This document shows positions 7,981-15,170 of a stretch of 64,000 nt of DNA, one piece after another. This DNA comes from GCA-002790615 sp964438025. GTDB lineage: Bacteria; Patescibacteriota; Minisyncoccia; Moranbacterales; UBA2206. The stretch is taken from positions 37,585-101,584 of the forward strand of contig CAYTIK010000001.1 of NCBI GenBank assembly GCA_964438025.1. The letters run 5' to 3'. The stretch's first letter is position 1, and every line of letters begins with the position of its first letter. The notes beneath the pieces are model-generated. The model made no database searches and had not been told where the DNA came from. It worked only from the letters and a program-made list of their open reading frames with translations. The translations under genes were made by a program, and so were the position numbers.

Positions 7981-8786
7981 TATTTTAGAAAATAAATAAC
8001 GCTGATTAAAATAGCTAATACTAATCTATACCAAAAGAAAATTTTATAACCGATTTTTTCAATCAAGAGCAAGAGATATTTAATCGCTAAATAACCCGAC
8101 AAAGCCGAAACCACAACGCCTAAAATTATCGGCCAATTTATGCCACTTTGCAAAAGTTCCGGTAATTTGAAAACTGTCGCGCCCAAAATTATCGGCGTGG
8201 AAAGCAGAAAAGAAAAGCGGGCCGCGCTTTGTCGACTCAAACCCAACCAGAGTCCGGCAGTAATCGTTGCACCCGATCGGGAAACTCCAGGAATAATCGC
8301 CACGGCCTGGGATAAGCCGATAATTAAAGCGTCTTTCCAACTGACTTGTCCGAGATTTTTGCGATGCTGCAAATATTTATCCGCTAGATATAAAACTAAA
8401 CCTGCTAAAAATAACATCTCGGCAATAAGCAAGGGACTGCGAAAAATTGTTTCGGCCTTAGCTTCCAAAAAATATCCAGCCAAAACTCCCGGAATAGTTG
8501 CCACAGCTAGTAGCCATAAAATATTTTTTCCGTAGTTTGGGATTTGGGATTTAGTATTTGGGATTTGATTTTTGAATGCTAATTCAAAAATCTCTATCCA
8601 GTCTTTCCAAAAATACGCTAAAACCGCAATTAAAGTTCCCAGATGGAGCGCTACATCAAAAGCCAACCCCGGATCTTTCCAGCCGAAAAAATACGGCGCC
8701 AGAATCAGATGCGCGGTTGAAGAAATAGGCAAAAATTCGCCCAAACCTTGAACTAAGCCTAAAATTATTGCTTGTAATGCTTCCAT
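7980..8786 (-). CDS. uppP: undecaprenyl-diphosphatase
   Basis: Membrane phosphatase that recycles undecaprenyl pyrophosphate to the lipid carrier used in peptidoglycan and other envelope polymers (BacA/UppP family). The active-site signatures are EFLPISSTAHLIL near the N-terminus and PGVSRSGATI in the middle. The rest consists of hydrophobic helices. The 268 residues include a hydrophilic stretch (NQIPNTKSQIPNYG) coded by a seven-base tandem repeat; this lies in a loop between helices where the family is normally shorter. It overlaps folD by one base. Confidence 0.95.
   Translation of the reverse strand: MEALQAIILGLVQGLGEFLPISSTAHLILAPYFFGWKDPGLAFDVALHLGTLIAVLAYFWKDWIEIFELAFKNQIPNTKSQIPNYGKNILWLLAVATIPGVLAGYFLEAKAETIFRSPLLIAEMLFLAGLVLYLADKYLQHRKNLGQVSWKDALIIGLSQAVAIIPGVSRSGATITAGLWLGLSRQSAARFSFLLSTPIILGATVFKLPELLQSGINWPIILGVVVSALSGYLAIKYLLLLIEKIGYKIFFWYRLVLAILISVIYFLK
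8539..8573. repeat. heptanucleotide repeat inside uppP
   Basis: Five seven-base units, three of them GGGATTT, run in the plus-strand reading. On the coding strand they encode the loop residues QIPNTKSQIPN. Because seven is not a multiple of three, gain or loss of one unit would shift the uppP frame. Confidence 0.75.
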
Positions 8787-8795
8787 AGATTAAAA

Positions 8796-9491
8796 TTATT
8801 TGCTTCCCACTAAAACAATATTTTTTCCATTTATTGTATCACACTTGCCGATGGAAAAACCAGCTTGGGAAAAAAGTTCGGCTAATTCCCTCTTGGTAAA
8901 AGCGTGGTGATAACGGGGAAAGATATTATTTCGATTATCTTGAAAATTAATATAACAGTCGTTCCAGTCTAAAAAACTGCGCCCTAAAATCTTTTCTTCC
9001 CAATTGAAAAAAATCTGCCGCCAGTATTTCTTTTGCCATAAATTCCAAACAGTTATAATAATCGTTCCTTCCGGCCGCAAAATCCGATATAATTCTTCCG
9101 CCATTTTTTTTCTCATTTCCCGGCTTGGCAAATGATGAAAAACCGCAATAGCATAAATCACATTGAAAGAATCGCTTTCTAGTGGTAAACTATCTAAACC
9201 GGATATTTTTTGGAATTCTATCCCCGGCCCGCGGAATTGATTTTGCGCTTCCTTGAGCAATTTAGCAGAAATATCTACGCCAGTATAGTCAATGCCTTTT
9301 TTACCTAAAAAATCCAACAGGCGCCCATTGCCACAGCCAAAATCCAGCACTTTATCGCCCCTTTTACAATAGCTGCCAATGAACTCCAGGTCTTTCCAAA
9401 GATGGTTCCGGGTTTGGGTAAATTTCTCGCTAATCAAATCATATCCCCTAGCCGTATCTGTTATAATTTTCTCCGCTAATTTTTGCTCCAT
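8796..9491 (-). CDS. Trm9/ALKBH8-like tRNA wobble-uridine methyltransferase
   Basis: Class I SAM methyltransferase of 231 residues. VLDFGCGNGRLLDFL is the SAM-binding motif I, and GVDIS is motif II. Two features point to the Trm9 group: the N-terminal YDLISEKFTQTRNHLWKDL, like the Trm9 pattern of a helix ending FSxTRxxxWP, and IAVFHHLPSREMRKK followed by LRPEGTIIITVWN. Eukaryotic Trm9 methylates cm5U34 made by Elongator. Here the gene is divergent from elp3, the cm5U-forming enzyme, with only 16 bases between start codons. Membership in a generic methyltransferase family is certain. The tRNA role is inferred from motifs and context. Confidence 0.8.
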   Translation of the reverse strand: MEQKLAEKIITDTARGYDLISEKFTQTRNHLWKDLEFIGSYCKRGDKVLDFGCGNGRLLDFLGKKGIDYTGVDISAKLLKEAQNQFRGPGIEFQKISGLDSLPLESDSFNVIYAIAVFHHLPSREMRKKMAEELYRILRPEGTIIITVWNLWQKKYWRQIFFNWEEKILGRSFLDWNDCYINFQDNRNNIFPRYHHAFTKRELAELFSQAGFSIGKCDTINGKNIVLVGSK

Positions 9492-9507
9492 AAAGCTTAT
9501 TTAACCC

Positions 9508-11202
9508 ATGCTTAAAGCCTACGACAATTTTATAAAATTGGCAATAAAAAAATTACGCCGCGATACGGTATCCTTTTCTGAACTCAAAAAAAATATTTGC
9601 TTTGAGCTCAAGCTACCCATGCCACCGACTAATGCCGACTTACGCGAACATTACGAAAAATTGATAGTGCGCAGAATTGTTCAGCGTAGTCCACAATTGG
9701 AAAAAATATTAATAAGCCGAAAAATTCGCACCCAGTCCGGCGTGGCGGTCGTGGCGGTTCTGACTAAGAGTTACCTCTGCCCGGGCCAATGTTTATATTG
9801 CCCGACCGAAAAGGACATGCCCAAAAGCTATCTTTCCAACGAACCGGCGGTGATGCGGGCTATTTCGGCTCAATTTAATCCCTATCGCCAAGTACAAAGC
9901 CGCTTGCGATCTCTGGAGCTCAATGGACATCAAACGGATAAAATAGAATTGATTGTGATGGGNNNNNNNNNNATGGGAGGGACGTTTTCGGCGTTACCGA
10001 AAAATTATCAACAAAAATTCATTTCTGAATGTTTTCGGGCTTGTAATGACTACCCTAAAAAGTTCAAAGTTCAAAGTTCAAAGTTCAAAGATTTTAATTT
10101 ATTATTATCTAAAGAACAAAAAAGAAGCGAAAAAGCCAAACACCGGATTATTGGACTGACTTTGGAAACTCGGCCGGATTTTATTAATGAAGCAGAAATT
10201 TTAAATTTTCGCCAGCTTGGTTGCACGCGCGTAGAACTGGGCGTGCAAAGTATCTTTAATGATGTTTTGGAAATTAATAAGCGCGGCCATAAAATAGAGG
10301 CCTCTATAGAAGCCACTAAATTATTGAAGGATGCCGGCTTCAAAATCAATTACCATATGATGCCTGGTCTCCCCGGCTCTAATCCCAAAAAAGATTTTTT
10401 GATGTTTCAAAAATTATTTTCCAACCCCAATTTTCAACCGGATATGCTGAAAATTTATCCGACCGTGGTTACCAAAAATAGTGCGTTATATAAATTATGG
10501 CGCCAGGGAAAATATCAACCGCTCAATGATAACCAATTTAAAAAGTTGATTTTAAAAATTAAAAAAGAGGCCATTCCACCTTACGTTCGCATTTCCCGCC
10601 TGGTGCGCGACGTTCCCGCGACTTCCATTGTGGCCGGGCCGAAAATTTCCAACTTGCGCCAACTAATTATTCCCGAGTCGCTTTGCCAGTGCATCCGTTG
10701 CCGGGAAGTGGGCAGTAATTATGCTTTAAAAGAAAAAATAATTCTCGACCGCATTGATTATCCAGCTTCCGATGGAAAAGAAATATTTTTACAGTACATT
10801 TCTAAAGATAAGCAGAAACTGTTTGCCCTGCTTCGTTTACGCATACCTAGCCTTTGCCATTCCGGACTTAATCCGGAATCTAGAGAAAAAAAAGAAAAAT
10901 ATTTTCTGGATTCCCGCATTCGCGGGAATGACAAGTTGTATGGATTACTACCTATTTTAAAAAATGCCGCCCTCATCCGTGAAATCCATACTTACGGCCA
11001 GCTGACCCAAATAGATAAATATGATAAGAAATCTCCCCAGCATTTCGGCCTGGGAAAGAAATTAATGGCCACAGCAGAAAAAATCGCCAAAAAAGAGTTT
11101 CAGTTAAAGAAAATCGCCGTGATTTCCGGCATCGGCGCGCGCGGGTATTACCGTAAATTGGGTTATAGTCAAAAAGATGGCTATATGGTAAAATCGATTT
11201 AA
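9508..11202 (+). CDS. elp3: Elp3-family tRNA uridine-34 carboxymethyl/acetyltransferase
   Basis: Radical SAM plus GNAT enzyme that builds the cm5 group on wobble uridine. The N-terminal tRNA-binding region precedes the iron-sulfur motif CPGQCLYCPTE. IVMGGTFSALP, TLETRPDFI, VELGVQSI and YHMMPGLPG follow in the Elp3 order. A Cys-rich zinc site is at CQCIRCRE. The C-terminal acetyltransferase domain has GLGKKLMATAEKIAKKE and ends ISGIGARGYYRKLGY. Three oddities: an N-run at 9963-9972, a seven-base tandem repeat at 10061-10088, and an in-frame palindromic insertion at 10856-10934 just before LPILKNAALIREIHTYG. Start codons of elp3 and the Trm9-like gene are 16 bases apart. Confidence 0.95.
   Translation: MLKAYDNFIKLAIKKLRRDTVSFSELKKNICFELKLPMPPTNADLREHYEKLIVRRIVQRSPQLEKILISRKIRTQSGVAVVAVLTKSYLCPGQCLYCPTEKDMPKSYLSNEPAVMRAISAQFNPYRQVQSRLRSLELNGHQTDKIELIVMXXXXMGGTFSALPKNYQQKFISECFRACNDYPKKFKVQSSKFKDFNLLLSKEQKRSEKAKHRIIGLTLETRPDFINEAEILNFRQLGCTRVELGVQSIFNDVLEINKRGHKIEASIEATKLLKDAGFKINYHMMPGLPGSNPKKDFLMFQKLFSNPNFQPDMLKIYPTVVTKNSALYKLWRQGKYQPLNDNQFKKLILKIKKEAIPPYVRISRLVRDVPATSIVAGPKISNLRQLIIPESLCQCIRCREVGSNYALKEKIILDRIDYPASDGKEIFLQYISKDKQKLFALLRLRIPSLCHSGLNPESREKKEKYFLDSRIRGNDKLYGLLPILKNAALIREIHTYGQLTQIDKYDKKSPQHFGLGKKLMATAEKIAKKEFQLKKIAVISGIGARGYYRKLGYSQKDGYMVKSI
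9963..9972. other. assembly gap of ten N inside elp3
   Basis: The bases before the gap end gtgATGGG and those after it begin ATGGGaggg. Elp3 proteins read IVMGGTF here, which is what results if the ten N and one copy of ATGGG are removed. So this is most likely an overlap that the scaffolder failed to merge, not missing sequence. The 15 extra bases keep the frame by chance. Confidence 0.9.
10061..10088. repeat. heptanucleotide repeat (AGTTCAA)x4 inside elp3
   Basis: Four exact copies of AGTTCAA, preceded and followed by partial units, code for the stretch KFKVQSSKFKD. It lies in a loop between the MGGTF strand and the TLETRP strand of the radical SAM domain. A change of one unit would shift the frame. 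Confidence 0.9.
10856..10934. repeat. in-frame palindromic repeat pair inside elp3 (family B)
   Basis: Two hairpins lie about 30 bases apart: ATTCCGGAC-TTA-ATCCGGAAT-type arms at 10859-10879, and ATTCCCGC-ATTC-GCGGGAAT-type arms at 10910-10929. They add about 27 residues (CHSGLNPESR to LDSRIRGNDK) between LLRLRIPS and LPILKNAAL. Peptides of the SGLNPES/DSRIRGND kind are a familiar product of dispersed palindromic repeats in unrelated bacteria. Confidence 0.85.
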
Positions 11203-11225
11203 GTTTATAAATTAAACTTTAAGAT

Positions 11226-11624
11226 ATGAACTCTAAGATAATTATCGCTTCCGGACCGGTTATTGTAGAAGATAATAAAGTACTTTTAGACAAGGATAAA
11301 AAAGAAGATTTGTGGAAATTTTGCGGTGGAAAAGTATCTGAAAATAATTTAGATCTTATTAACACTGCCAAAAAAAGAGCTCAAGAGGAAATGGGAATAA
11401 CTATTGAAATTCTAGATGAAAATCCTTTTGTTATGTATCTAAAAAGAAATATACAAGGAGAATTAATTGATGTTCTTTTGGTTCATTATCTAGCCAAAAG
11501 AATAGATGAAATTAATCCCGGAGGAGAAACAAAAGAATGGAGTTGGTTTGAGCTGAATAATTTACCTTCTAATCTCGGACCCAACATTATTCCCGCTTTA
11601 AAACATTTTGGCTTTATTAAATAA
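11226..11624 (+). CDS. Nudix hydrolase family protein
   Basis: Probably hydrolyses a nucleoside diphosphate linked to another moiety. The Nudix box is recognisable but imperfect: GGKVSENNLDLINTAKKRAQ followed by EEMGI. The two catalytic glutamates of EExG are kept, but the first Arg-Glu pair reads Lys-Arg, so activity may be altered. 132 residues, the typical single-domain length. A C-terminal WSWFELNNLP matches the usual end strand of ADP-ribose and related Nudix proteins. It lies 23 bases after elp3 on the same strand. Confidence 0.85.
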   Translation: MNSKIIIASGPVIVEDNKVLLDKDKKEDLWKFCGGKVSENNLDLINTAKKRAQEEMGITIEILDENPFVMYLKRNIQGELIDVLLVHYLAKRIDEINPGGETKEWSWFELNNLPSNLGPNIIPALKHFGFIK

Positions 11625-11628
11625 ATTC

Positions 11629-11768
11629 ACCCCGTTAAATAATTTTGCTAAAGCAAAATTAAGATTTGAATGCTTTCAAAAAAACAGGGTATATTTATTA
11701 AAGATAAATTTTTAATTTAAAAATAAGCTTGCATTTCTAAGGGAAATTCAAATCTTATTTAACAGGGT
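11629..11768. repeat. 140-bp nested inverted-repeat element
   Basis: Outer ends ACCCCGTTAAATAA and TTATTTAACAGGGT are complementary with one mismatch. An inner pair AAGATTTGAAT and ATTCAAATCTT lies about 30 bases inside. No gene is inside. It fills nearly the whole gap between the Nudix gene and yjbQ, and its right end lies two bases before the yjbQ start. Similar ends flank the tRNA-Ala at 46201-46311. Confidence 0.75.
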
Positions 11769-11770
11769 AA

Positions 11771-12214
11771 ATGAAAATTATCCATCACGTTATCAAGATG
11801 AAAACCGCCGCGACTTTGGATTTCATCGACATTACCGAAAAAATCCAGCAAAAAATCAAAGAGACTGGCATTAAAAATGGTGTAATTAATATCCAAAGCT
11901 TGCACACGACCATGGCCATCATTATCAATGAAGCCGAACCACTGCTCATTTCTGACATGAAAACGCTGCTGGAAAAAATGGCGCCGCGGACTTTTAAGTA
12001 TATGCACGATAATTTCGAAATCCGCACTGTCAATATGTGCGATGGAGAATGCCAAAACGGCCATGCCCACGCCAAGGCTATCCACTTGCCAAGTTCCGCT
12101 TTTTTAAATATACTACAAAACCATCTGCAATTGGGCCGATGGCAGCGGGTTTTCGCGGTCGAACTCGACCGCTCGAGAGTGAGAGAGGTTTCACTGCAAA
12201 TTATAGGTCAATAG
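11771..12214 (+). CDS. yjbQ: YjbQ/UPF0047 family protein
   Basis: Small trimeric enzyme family with weak thiamine-phosphate synthase activity in E. coli; its true role is unsettled. Conserved family blocks are visible: LHTTMAIIINEAEP, then NGHAHAKAIHLPSSAFL with the metal-binding histidines, and LQLGRWQRVFAVELDRSRVREV at the end. 147 residues, slightly above the usual 135-140. The start ATG lies directly after an inverted-repeat element, so the local promoter must lie in or beyond that element. The small membrane-peptide gene follows after 16 bases and may share the transcript. Confidence 0.92.
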   Translation: MKIIHHVIKMKTAATLDFIDITEKIQQKIKETGIKNGVINIQSLHTTMAIIINEAEPLLISDMKTLLEKMAPRTFKYMHDNFEIRTVNMCDGECQNGHAHAKAIHLPSSAFLNILQNHLQLGRWQRVFAVELDRSRVREVSLQIIGQ

Positions 12215-12230
12215 AAAGGAGGATTCGAAA

Positions 12231-12374
12231 ATGTTCCTTAAAATTCTGTTGTTGGTTAGTTTGATAATACTGCTTATGGACATGCATTATTATCCACGTC
12301 CCTTCTTTTTAATGCGCATTGTGAACTTTATGTTAAAAAAGTGGGATAATTTCAAAGGTGTGGCTGGTTGGTGA
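12231..12374 (+). CDS. 47-residue hydrophobic small protein
   Basis: Not recognised. AAAGGAGG lies eight bases before the ATG, one of the strongest ribosome sites in the window. The N-terminus MFLKILLLVSLIILLMDM is one membrane helix. A basic, aromatic tail follows (FFLMRIVNFMLKKWDNFKG). It follows yjbQ by 16 bases and precedes a second small membrane protein with the same kind of ribosome site. Confidence 0.55.
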   Translation: MFLKILLLVSLIILLMDMHYYPRPFFLMRIVNFMLKKWDNFKGVAGW

Positions 12375-12418
12375 ATTCATATTGGATATTCTCACTATTT
12401 TGAAGAAAGGAGGAAAAA

Positions 12419-12661
12419 ATGAAGTTCTGCAATATCATATTGCCATCGGTTTTGTGTCTATCGGTCTATATTGTTCAACAAATATGGCTTGGGATCAAAA
12501 AAATCCCATCCCTCAATGTGGGCAGGATTTTACTTTCCCTTCTCATAATTTGTTTATGCATTCCCGCATCGGCAATTTGTGAGATATTCCTGCTTCCCAA
12601 AACAATCCCCGACATTTTCCGATCTTGGTTTCCCAAACTCCTGCAATACGACTACCCATAA
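12419..12661 (+). CDS. 80-residue small membrane protein
   Basis: Not recognised. AAAGGAGG stands six bases before the ATG. Two hydrophobic stretches (IILPSVLCLSVYIVQQIW and ILLSLLIICLCIPASAICEI) suggest a helical hairpin in the membrane, with four cysteines. A perfect GC-rich terminator follows the stop by 30 bases, which supports a real transcript ending here. Confidence 0.55.
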   Translation: MKFCNIILPSVLCLSVYIVQQIWLGIKKIPSLNVGRILLSLLIICLCIPASAICEIFLLPKTIPDIFRSWFPKLLQYDYP

Positions 12662-12690
12662 TGTCAATTGCCATTTCATCCCATCAACTG

Positions 12691-12726
12691 GCCCCGGATA
12701 TTTCTTGTTCGGGGCTTATTTTATTT
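12691..12726 (+). terminator. intrinsic terminator after the small membrane genes
   Basis: GCCCCG pairs with CGGGGC around a 13-base loop and is followed by TTATTTTATTT on the plus strand. Confidence 0.8.
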
Positions 12727-12751
12727 CTCCGTTTTATTATGCAAAGCTTCA

Positions 12752-13043
12752 CCCCGCACTAATTTTTATTTAAAGATTTTTTTATTCTTTTTTTCAATTG
12801 AGCAAGCGCTTGGCCATGCTGTTTTATTTGTTTTTCTTTTTCCCATGCATCTTCTTCTGCAAAATAAGCTTCGTAATAAACAAGCTTCCATTTGTGATTT
12901 TTTGTATATAAAGAATGGCTATCATTATGTTGAAAAAATCTTTTTTTAAATCACTCGTACAGCCATAATATAATTCGTTTTTTTCATTTTTTAGCACATA
13001 GAAGTAATGCATACGAATTAAAATAATAAAAGTTAGTGCGGGG
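12752..13043. mobile_element. TIR-bounded GIY-YIG element, copy 1
   Basis: The left end CCCCGCACTAATTTTT and right end AAAGTTAGTGCGGGG form terminal inverted repeats about 292 bases apart. The flanks gcttca and caagc extend the symmetry. The only gene inside is a GIY-YIG nuclease reading frame on the minus strand, broken by one base. Its TAG stop lies in the left repeat. Copy 2 at 47596-47885 has the same layout and nearly the same length. A gene-less derivative is at 32760-32824. Confidence 0.75.
12759..13012 (-). pseudogene. GIY-YIG nuclease-like gene, frameshifted
   Basis: The start MHYFYVLKNEKNELYYGCTS is a GIY-YIG N-terminus. After DLKK the frame is lost at a run of seven A on the coding strand (plus 12951-12957). 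One extra A restores RFFQHNDSHSLYTKNHKWKL and continues through EKEKQIKQ to a TAG in the terminal repeat. The restored product is about 84 residues and closely resembles the intact copy at 47603-47857. This is either a real inactivation or a homopolymer error in the assembly. Confidence 0.8.
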
Positions 13044-13089
13044 CAAGCTGTCCACAAGCGCCTTGGATATCATTGCCAAAGCTTTTTTT
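13033..13089 (-). pseudogene. duplicated 3' end of rlmN
   Basis: Minus-strand reading KKSFGNDIQGACGQL matches the end of the rlmN product (KSLGTDIQGACGQL). By hand 36 of 44 bases agree with 15187-15230. The frame continues into the right terminal repeat of the GIY-YIG element, which supplies the last residues APH and the TAA stop. Nothing more of rlmN precedes it. It and the rlmN 3' end are direct repeats flanking 2.1 kb of accessory genes. Confidence 0.75.
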
Positions 13090-13106
13090 ATTTTTGAATA
13101 TCAAAA

Positions 13107-13147
13107 GGACTTGAGAAAATATTTCTCTCAAGTCCTCATTTTTTTAT
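13107..13147. terminator. bidirectional terminator
   Basis: GGACTTGAGA pairs with TCTCAAGTCC around aaatatttc. The plus side continues TCATTTTTTTTTATA and the minus side CCTTTTGATATTC. It lies eight bases past the stop of the 13155-13721 gene and should end its transcript. Confidence 0.7.
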
Positions 13148-13154
13148 AACCTTG

Positions 13155-13721
13155 TCATTTCTTATCAATTATGTCTATTACGTTTTTTGGTAAGGGAATC
13201 TTTTTCATATAGCTCCATATAAAATTACCCTTCGCCATTATCGCATGCATAATCAAGCGCAGTAGAAACAAAATTAACGCTTCAATGCCTAAGAGTATAT
13301 AATAATCCGCCCAAACAATACCCGCGACAGCGTTTATTATTATCTTAGGTAAGGGCCCTGAAATAATCATTATATAGATATATGCTACGCTTTTATTGTA
13401 TTTGATTTCTTCTTCCAATCCCAACGATATTGGCCGCATTATGAATGGCATGCTTTTTGATTTGTTTTTTGTGGTCACAAGTATGTCAGTAATTGCTATC
13501 GCATAACCAGCGACAGAATTAATGATGATACATAACACAAATTTGTAAGGCTGATTAGTAATCGCCAATAACAGCCAGTCCGCCACGCCTGTCCACCATT
13601 TTGATTCAACGCTAAGCTGAAGAATGTACATAACAGCAACAAATTCAATTGAAAGCAATGATGCTAACAAAATTATAAGCACACCCGCACTAAAACCTCT
13701 ACGATCATCCATTTTTTTCAT
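13155..13721 (-). CDS. multi-pass membrane protein, family not recognised
   Basis: The start is taken at the ATG giving MKKMDDRRGFSAGVL, because GGAGG lies just before it; an upstream in-frame ATG at 13769 has no such site. 188 residues with about four hydrophobic segments: VLIILLASLLSIEFVAVMY, KFVLCIIINSVAGYAIAI, IMIISGPLPKIIINAVAGIV and ILLGIEALILFLLRLIM. A soluble polar loop with many lysines divides the two pairs. The layout resembles small integral membrane proteins of unknown role. Its neighbours are another membrane protein and a TrmB-type regulator. Confidence 0.6.
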   Translation of the reverse strand: MKKMDDRRGFSAGVLIILLASLLSIEFVAVMYILQLSVESKWWTGVADWLLLAITNQPYKFVLCIIINSVAGYAIAITDILVTTKNKSKSMPFIMRPISLGLEEEIKYNKSVAYIYIMIISGPLPKIIINAVAGIVWADYYILLGIEALILFLLRLIMHAIMAKGNFIWSYMKKIPLPKNVIDIIDKK

Positions 13722-13801
13722 GACTTTCCTCCTTTTTTTAGAGAAGGCTTGAGAAAAAAAATCTCTCAAGTCTCAAGCAACTTAATTTACCCAGAAAACT
13801 T

Positions 13802-14221
13802 TCAAGGAGCTTTCATGTCTTGTTTCTTTTGCTCCTCCTTGATATCTGCCAGAATTTTCTTGCGTTTTTCGGTTTCCGAAATCCACTTTTTAATTTTTTC
13901 TCCTTGGTTATAAAAATCATTGAATTCTAGCCTGGACAAAACAACTACTCCATCGGGAAATTCAACCACAAAGTATCTGATATCTTTATACCTTTCGCTA
14001 GGTTCACTAGGTTCGATGTCTCCATGTTTTGAATGTCTTATTATTTCAAGAATGCGGACCCTTTCAATCTTGCCATTTCTCGCAATCTCAAAATGCGCTC
14101 CTACCATTTTTTCTACCCGATCAATTTCTCGGTCGGTTAATATATGCTCACCAACAAGCATAGCTAGCACAAACACAAAAAAAACCACCCATATCTTATA
14201 TTTCCTGATCCAATTTTTCAT
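13802..14221 (-). CDS. membrane-anchored protein with coiled-coil tail, unknown
   Basis: The start is the ATG giving MKNWIRKYKIWVVFFVF, because AAGGAGAAGAGG precedes it. 139 residues: a single N-terminal membrane helix (WVVFFVFVLAMLVGEHIL), a small mixed domain (residues about 35-100, with RVRILEIIRHSKHG and YFVVEFPDGVVVLSRLEF), then a charged helix (KKWISETEKRKKILADIKE) that looks like a coiled coil. The topology suggests most of it lies outside the membrane. No family is recognised. Confidence 0.55.
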   Translation of the reverse strand: MKNWIRKYKIWVVFFVFVLAMLVGEHILTDREIDRVEKMVGAHFEIARNGKIERVRILEIIRHSKHGDIEPSEPSERYKDIRYFVVEFPDGVVVLSRLEFNDFYNQGEKIKKWISETEKRKKILADIKEEQKKQDMKAP

Positions 14222-14371
14222 AACCTCTTCTCCTTTCATTGGTTGTTGCGTTTTTGGGTTAATTGTCAAAAAACTGCTTAACGGCTTATTGTAAACTAAA
14301 TGAATTAATTTAGGTCATTTTTCAGCATTTTTAATATATCGCTGTTTATTTTTCTCATTTTTGGCTCAACA

Positions 14372-14400
14372 TTGACATTATTTATCCTTTATGCTATCTT
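14372..14400 (+). promoter_or_regulatory. sigma70-type promoter of the TrmB-like gene
   Basis: A perfect TTGACA (14372-14377), a 17-base spacer and TATCTT (14395-14400). Transcription would begin near 14407, giving a leader of about 27 bases to the ATG at 14434. The spacing and -35 match are the best in the window. Confidence 0.75.
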
Positions 14401-14433
14401 TTTAAAAACGACCTTTTTGGCGACAAAAAAACT

Positions 14434-15168
14434 ATGCTTAAAAAAGAATTGGGAAAATTGAATCTTACGGATAGAGAAGCCGGCGTATATATGGCTCTTT
14501 TGGAGCTGGGCGAAACCTCTATTGAAAGAATTTCCATGAAATCAAAGATAAAGAGAACCACAGTATATGATGTAATTGAAACGTTAAAAGACAAGGGCCT
14601 TATTGGAACCATTAAAAAGAAAAAACGAACTTTATATTATGCTGAGGATCCCCGAATTCTCGGGAATCAACTGGAAGAAAAGAAAACCGTCTTGAATAAC
14701 ATCCTCCCCCAGCTATTGTCTATCGCTAATTTCATAGATAAAAAACCTGATATCAGATTTTTTGAAGGCGCTGAAGGAATAAAAAATGTTTACCAAGATA
14801 CGCTGAATTATCCCGGACAAGAAATTCTTATGTGGGGATCGACCGATGTATTTAAATATTTCGATGAAGATTTTATGTGGAATTATTATCTGCAAAAAAG
14901 AATTGAAAAGAAAATTTGGATGCGGGCCATCGGACAAGATTTGGAAGTTGTACGCAAGATTAAATCCGCTGATAGTAAAAGCCTGCGCCAAACGCGCCTG
15001 CACAATTTCAAAGAATTCCCCTTTGATGTGGAAATTAATCTTTATGGAAAAAGTAAAATAGGCGTTATGGCATTTCAAGAACAGATCGGGCTGATCATCG
15101 AAAGCGAAAAAATTTATAATACGCTAAAAAGCATCTTCGAATTGAATTGGAAAATGCTGGAAAAATAA
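14434..15168 (+). CDS. TrmB-family transcriptional regulator
   Basis: The N-terminal winged helix (residues about 8-75) has the TrmB pattern LNLTDREAGVYMALLELGET, followed by KIKRTTVYDVIETLKDKGLI as recognition helix and wing. The C-terminal part, with FFEGAEGIKNVYQDTL and EILMWGS, matches the effector or dimer domain found in many TrmB-like proteins. 244 residues. It has its own strong promoter. Targets are unknown. It converges on rlmN with only two bases between stops. Confidence 0.88.
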   Translation: MLKKELGKLNLTDREAGVYMALLELGETSIERISMKSKIKRTTVYDVIETLKDKGLIGTIKKKKRTLYYAEDPRILGNQLEEKKTVLNNILPQLLSIANFIDKKPDIRFFEGAEGIKNVYQDTLNYPGQEILMWGSTDVFKYFDEDFMWNYYLQKRIEKKIWMRAIGQDLEVVRKIKSADSKSLRQTRLHNFKEFPFDVEINLYGKSKIGVMAFQEQIGLIIESEKIYNTLKSIFELNWKMLEK

Positions 15169-15170
15169 AG

